From: Spirochaetales bacterium
GTDB lineage: Bacteria > Spirochaetota > Spirochaetia > Sphaerochaetales > Sphaerochaetaceae
Length of the DNA: 7,523 nt
Assembly (NCBI GenBank): GCA_017962865.1
Contig: JAGCUM010000124.1
Span: 1-7,523 of the forward strand
Reading direction: 5' to 3'
In this document: one piece after another, positions 6,035 to 7,523 of the stretch
Layout of the letters: every line of letters starts with the position of its first letter
Position numbering within the stretch: position 1 is the first letter of the stretch
Program-made: the position numbers and the translations under genes
The notes under the pieces: generated by a model
Database searches by the model: none
What the model saw: the letters and a program-made list of their open reading frames with translations, nothing else
Told to the model about the DNA's origin: nothing

Positions 6035-6988
6035 ATGGGAATAGGCACGCTGCTGTACAAGAAAGCATTTGTAAACCGCTATGACGATGACAAGATCACA
6101 TTCTACTTCTCATACAGGGATTTCCCCGGGCTGAAAGCAGAGCCGATAGAATTCAGAACACCTCAGGGCTATCTGATCAAGGGCAACATCTACAGCTATG
6201 AGAACCCCTCCAAGGAAGACCTGGTTGTCTTCTGCCACGGCATGGGCGGAGGGCATCGTTCATACATGCGTGAGATTGAGACCATCTGTCAGCAGGGCTA
6301 TGAAGTTCTGTCCTATGACAACGTCGGATGCTGGGAATCGGAGGGCGAGAATATCCGCGGCCTTACCGAGGCCATCAACGATCTTGTGACCTGCCTGGAC
6401 TATATCTATTCCCAAGCAGATCTGAAGGATCGCAATCTCCATATCATAGGACACTCGTGGGGCGGTTATGCCGCGGGCAACATACTGAACTACCGTTGTG
6501 AGAATATCAAATCCGTGACAGTCATCTCGGGCTTTGCCAGTGTGGAGAGCGTAATCTGGGGCGGTTTCGGCGGAAAGCTCAAGATGTTCAGAAAGGCAAT
6601 AATCGCCTTTGAGCGCAAAGCCAATCCTCAGTATGTCGACAGCTGCAGCGTGGATGCCTTCAGGAATACCGGAGCAAAGGTCCTGCTTATCCATTCCAAG
6701 GATGATGCAGTCTGTGACATTGCCTCCGGCCTGGGATATGTCAGATCCAATATCAACAACCCGAATGTCCGTTATCTGGAAGTCGAGGGCAAGTTCCATA
6801 ATCCCAACTACACCGCTGATGCCGTTTCATACATGCAGCAGACATTCGGTGAGTACCAGAGCCTTCTGAAGCAGAAGAAGCTGAAGACCTTCGAGGAGAA
6901 GAAGGCCTTCATGGACCTCCGTGATTTCCGTCGCATGACCGCGCAGGACCCTGACATCTGGGCCGAGATTTTCAAAAACATGGAGTAA
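6035..6988 (+). CDS. Alpha/beta hydrolase (serine hydrolase, S33-like)
   Basis: From ATG 6035 the protein has 317 aa and no signal peptide, so it is probably cytosolic. The fold's landmarks appear in order: the oxyanion segment VVFCHGMGG, the strand-turn LSYDNVGCWESEG, the nucleophile elbow GHSWGG with Ser141, the acid strand LLIHSKDDAV with Asp224 as probable triad acid, and EGKFHNP with His255. The catalytic triad is therefore complete. After the triad a charged helical tail of about 50 residues follows (KQKKLKTFEEKKAFMDL...), longer than the core fold needs. The substrate is unknown: esterase, acyl-peptide or peptidase activity are all possible in this family. It lies 22 nt after the deaminase stop and 4 nt before the next ATG, so the three genes are likely one transcript. 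The longer GTG start at 6029 would add only two residues. Confidence 0.88.
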   Translation: MGIGTLLYKKAFVNRYDDDKITFYFSYRDFPGLKAEPIEFRTPQGYLIKGNIYSYENPSKEDLVVFCHGMGGGHRSYMREIETICQQGYEVLSYDNVGCWESEGENIRGLTEAINDLVTCLDYIYSQADLKDRNLHIIGHSWGGYAAGNILNYRCENIKSVTVISGFASVESVIWGGFGGKLKMFRKAIIAFERKANPQYVDSCSVDAFRNTGAKVLLIHSKDDAVCDIASGLGYVRSNINNPNVRYLEVEGKFHNPNYTADAVSYMQQTFGEYQSLLKQKKLKTFEEKKAFMDLRDFRRMTAQDPDIWAEIFKNME

Positions 6989-6992
6989 TCCT

Positions 6993-7523
6993 ATGGGAGA
7001 CCAGCTCGAACGTCTGAGAAGACTGCTCGGTGACGAGAAGATCGAAAGGCTCCGCAACAGCCGGGTGATAGTATTCGGCCTCGGCGGGGTGGGAAGCTAT
7101 GTCATCGAGGCCCTTGCTCGTTCCGGGATAGGGGAGCTTGCAATCGTAGACTCCGACAGGGTCTGCCTTTCGAATCTCAACCGTCAGATCTACGCACTCC
7201 ATTCAACCCTCGACGAGCTCAAGGTCGATGTTGCCGAAAAGCGCATCCATGACATCAATCCCGACTGCACCGTAGTCAAGTTCCCGATGTTCTACCTGCC
7301 GGACACTGCCGATTCCATCGACCTTTCCCGCTATGACTACATAGTGGATTGCATCGATACGATCACAGCCAAGCTTGAACTGGCTGTACGTGCAACTTCA
7401 AAAAAACTCAACATCATCAGTTGTATGGGAACGGGGAACAAGCTTGACCCGTCCAAACTGCAGCTTGCCGATAGCTCCAAGACATCGGGCTGTCCGCTGG
7501 CAAGGGTGATGAGGCGTGAACTC
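6993..7523 (+). CDS. tcdA: TcdA, tRNA t6A37 dehydratase (ThiF/E1-like), 3' truncated
   Basis: The window holds the first 177 codons; the family is usually about 240-270 aa, so the C-terminus lies beyond the edge. TcdA uses ATP to cyclise N6-threonylcarbamoyladenosine at position 37 of ANN-reading tRNAs to ct6A. Visible features are the Rossmann nucleotide loop GLGGVGS (29-35), the acidic pair in VDSDRV (Asp53, Asp55), the ATP-binding NLNRQ (61-65), Lys77, and the family segment VDCIDTITAKL with Asp122. The segments SCMGTGNKLDP and KTSGCPLARVMRREL are characteristic of the TcdA/YgdL branch rather than ThiF or MoeB. GGAG at 6982-6985, inside the end of the hydrolase gene, gives a 7-nt spaced ribosome site for ATG 6993. 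The gene follows the hydrolase by 4 nt and is probably co-transcribed with it. Confidence 0.92.
   Translation, partial: MGDQLERLRRLLGDEKIERLRNSRVIVFGLGGVGSYVIEALARSGIGELAIVDSDRVCLSNLNRQIYALHSTLDELKVDVAEKRIHDINPDCTVVKFPMFYLPDTADSIDLSRYDYIVDCIDTITAKLELAVRATSKKLNIISCMGTGNKLDPSKLQLADSSKTSGCPLARVMRREL

Overview
The window looks like an ordinary chromosomal stretch of a bacterium with intermediate GC. The evidence for bacteria is a lipobox signal peptide, strong Shine-Dalgarno sites, sigma-70-like -35/-10 elements and an intrinsic terminator. The heterodimeric ABC exporter pair is of a type I associate with Clostridia and related Bacillota. I therefore favour a Bacillota (Firmicutes) host, with low confidence below that level.

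Left part (1-853, + strand): the last 24 codons of an unidentified gene overlap the start of a very acidic predicted lipoprotein of 241 aa. This unit ends at a perfect 15-bp stem terminator. Behind it lies a run of six 9-bp tandem repeats that no gene explains.

Middle (949-4633, - strand): a two-gene operon encodes both halves of a type I heterodimeric ABC exporter. The promoter-proximal gene (581 aa) carries the degenerate ATP-site residues (Asp for the catalytic Glu, Gln for the switch His). The distal gene (642 aa) carries the catalytically complete residues. The operon converges on the lipoprotein unit. Its promoter appears to place the transcript start almost on the ATG, so the first gene may be read from a leaderless mRNA.

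Right part (4720-7523, + strand): a divergent operon encodes a methylthioadenosine/S-adenosylhomocysteine-deaminase-type amidohydrolase, an alpha/beta hydrolase and a ThiF-family TcdA (cyclic t6A37 tRNA dehydratase), the last cut by the window end. Intergenic gaps are 22 and 4 nt. The 86-bp region between the two divergent operons holds both promoters and an inverted repeat that could be an operator.

How the genes work together: the two ABC subunits clearly form one machine. The three right-hand genes look co-transcribed, but I see no shared pathway beyond a loose link to nucleoside and tRNA metabolism. I found no convincing undescribed multi-gene system, no mobile element, no CRISPR array and no RNA gene. 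The points most worth a second look are the leaderless exporter start, the 9-bp repeat run and the acidic lipoprotein.
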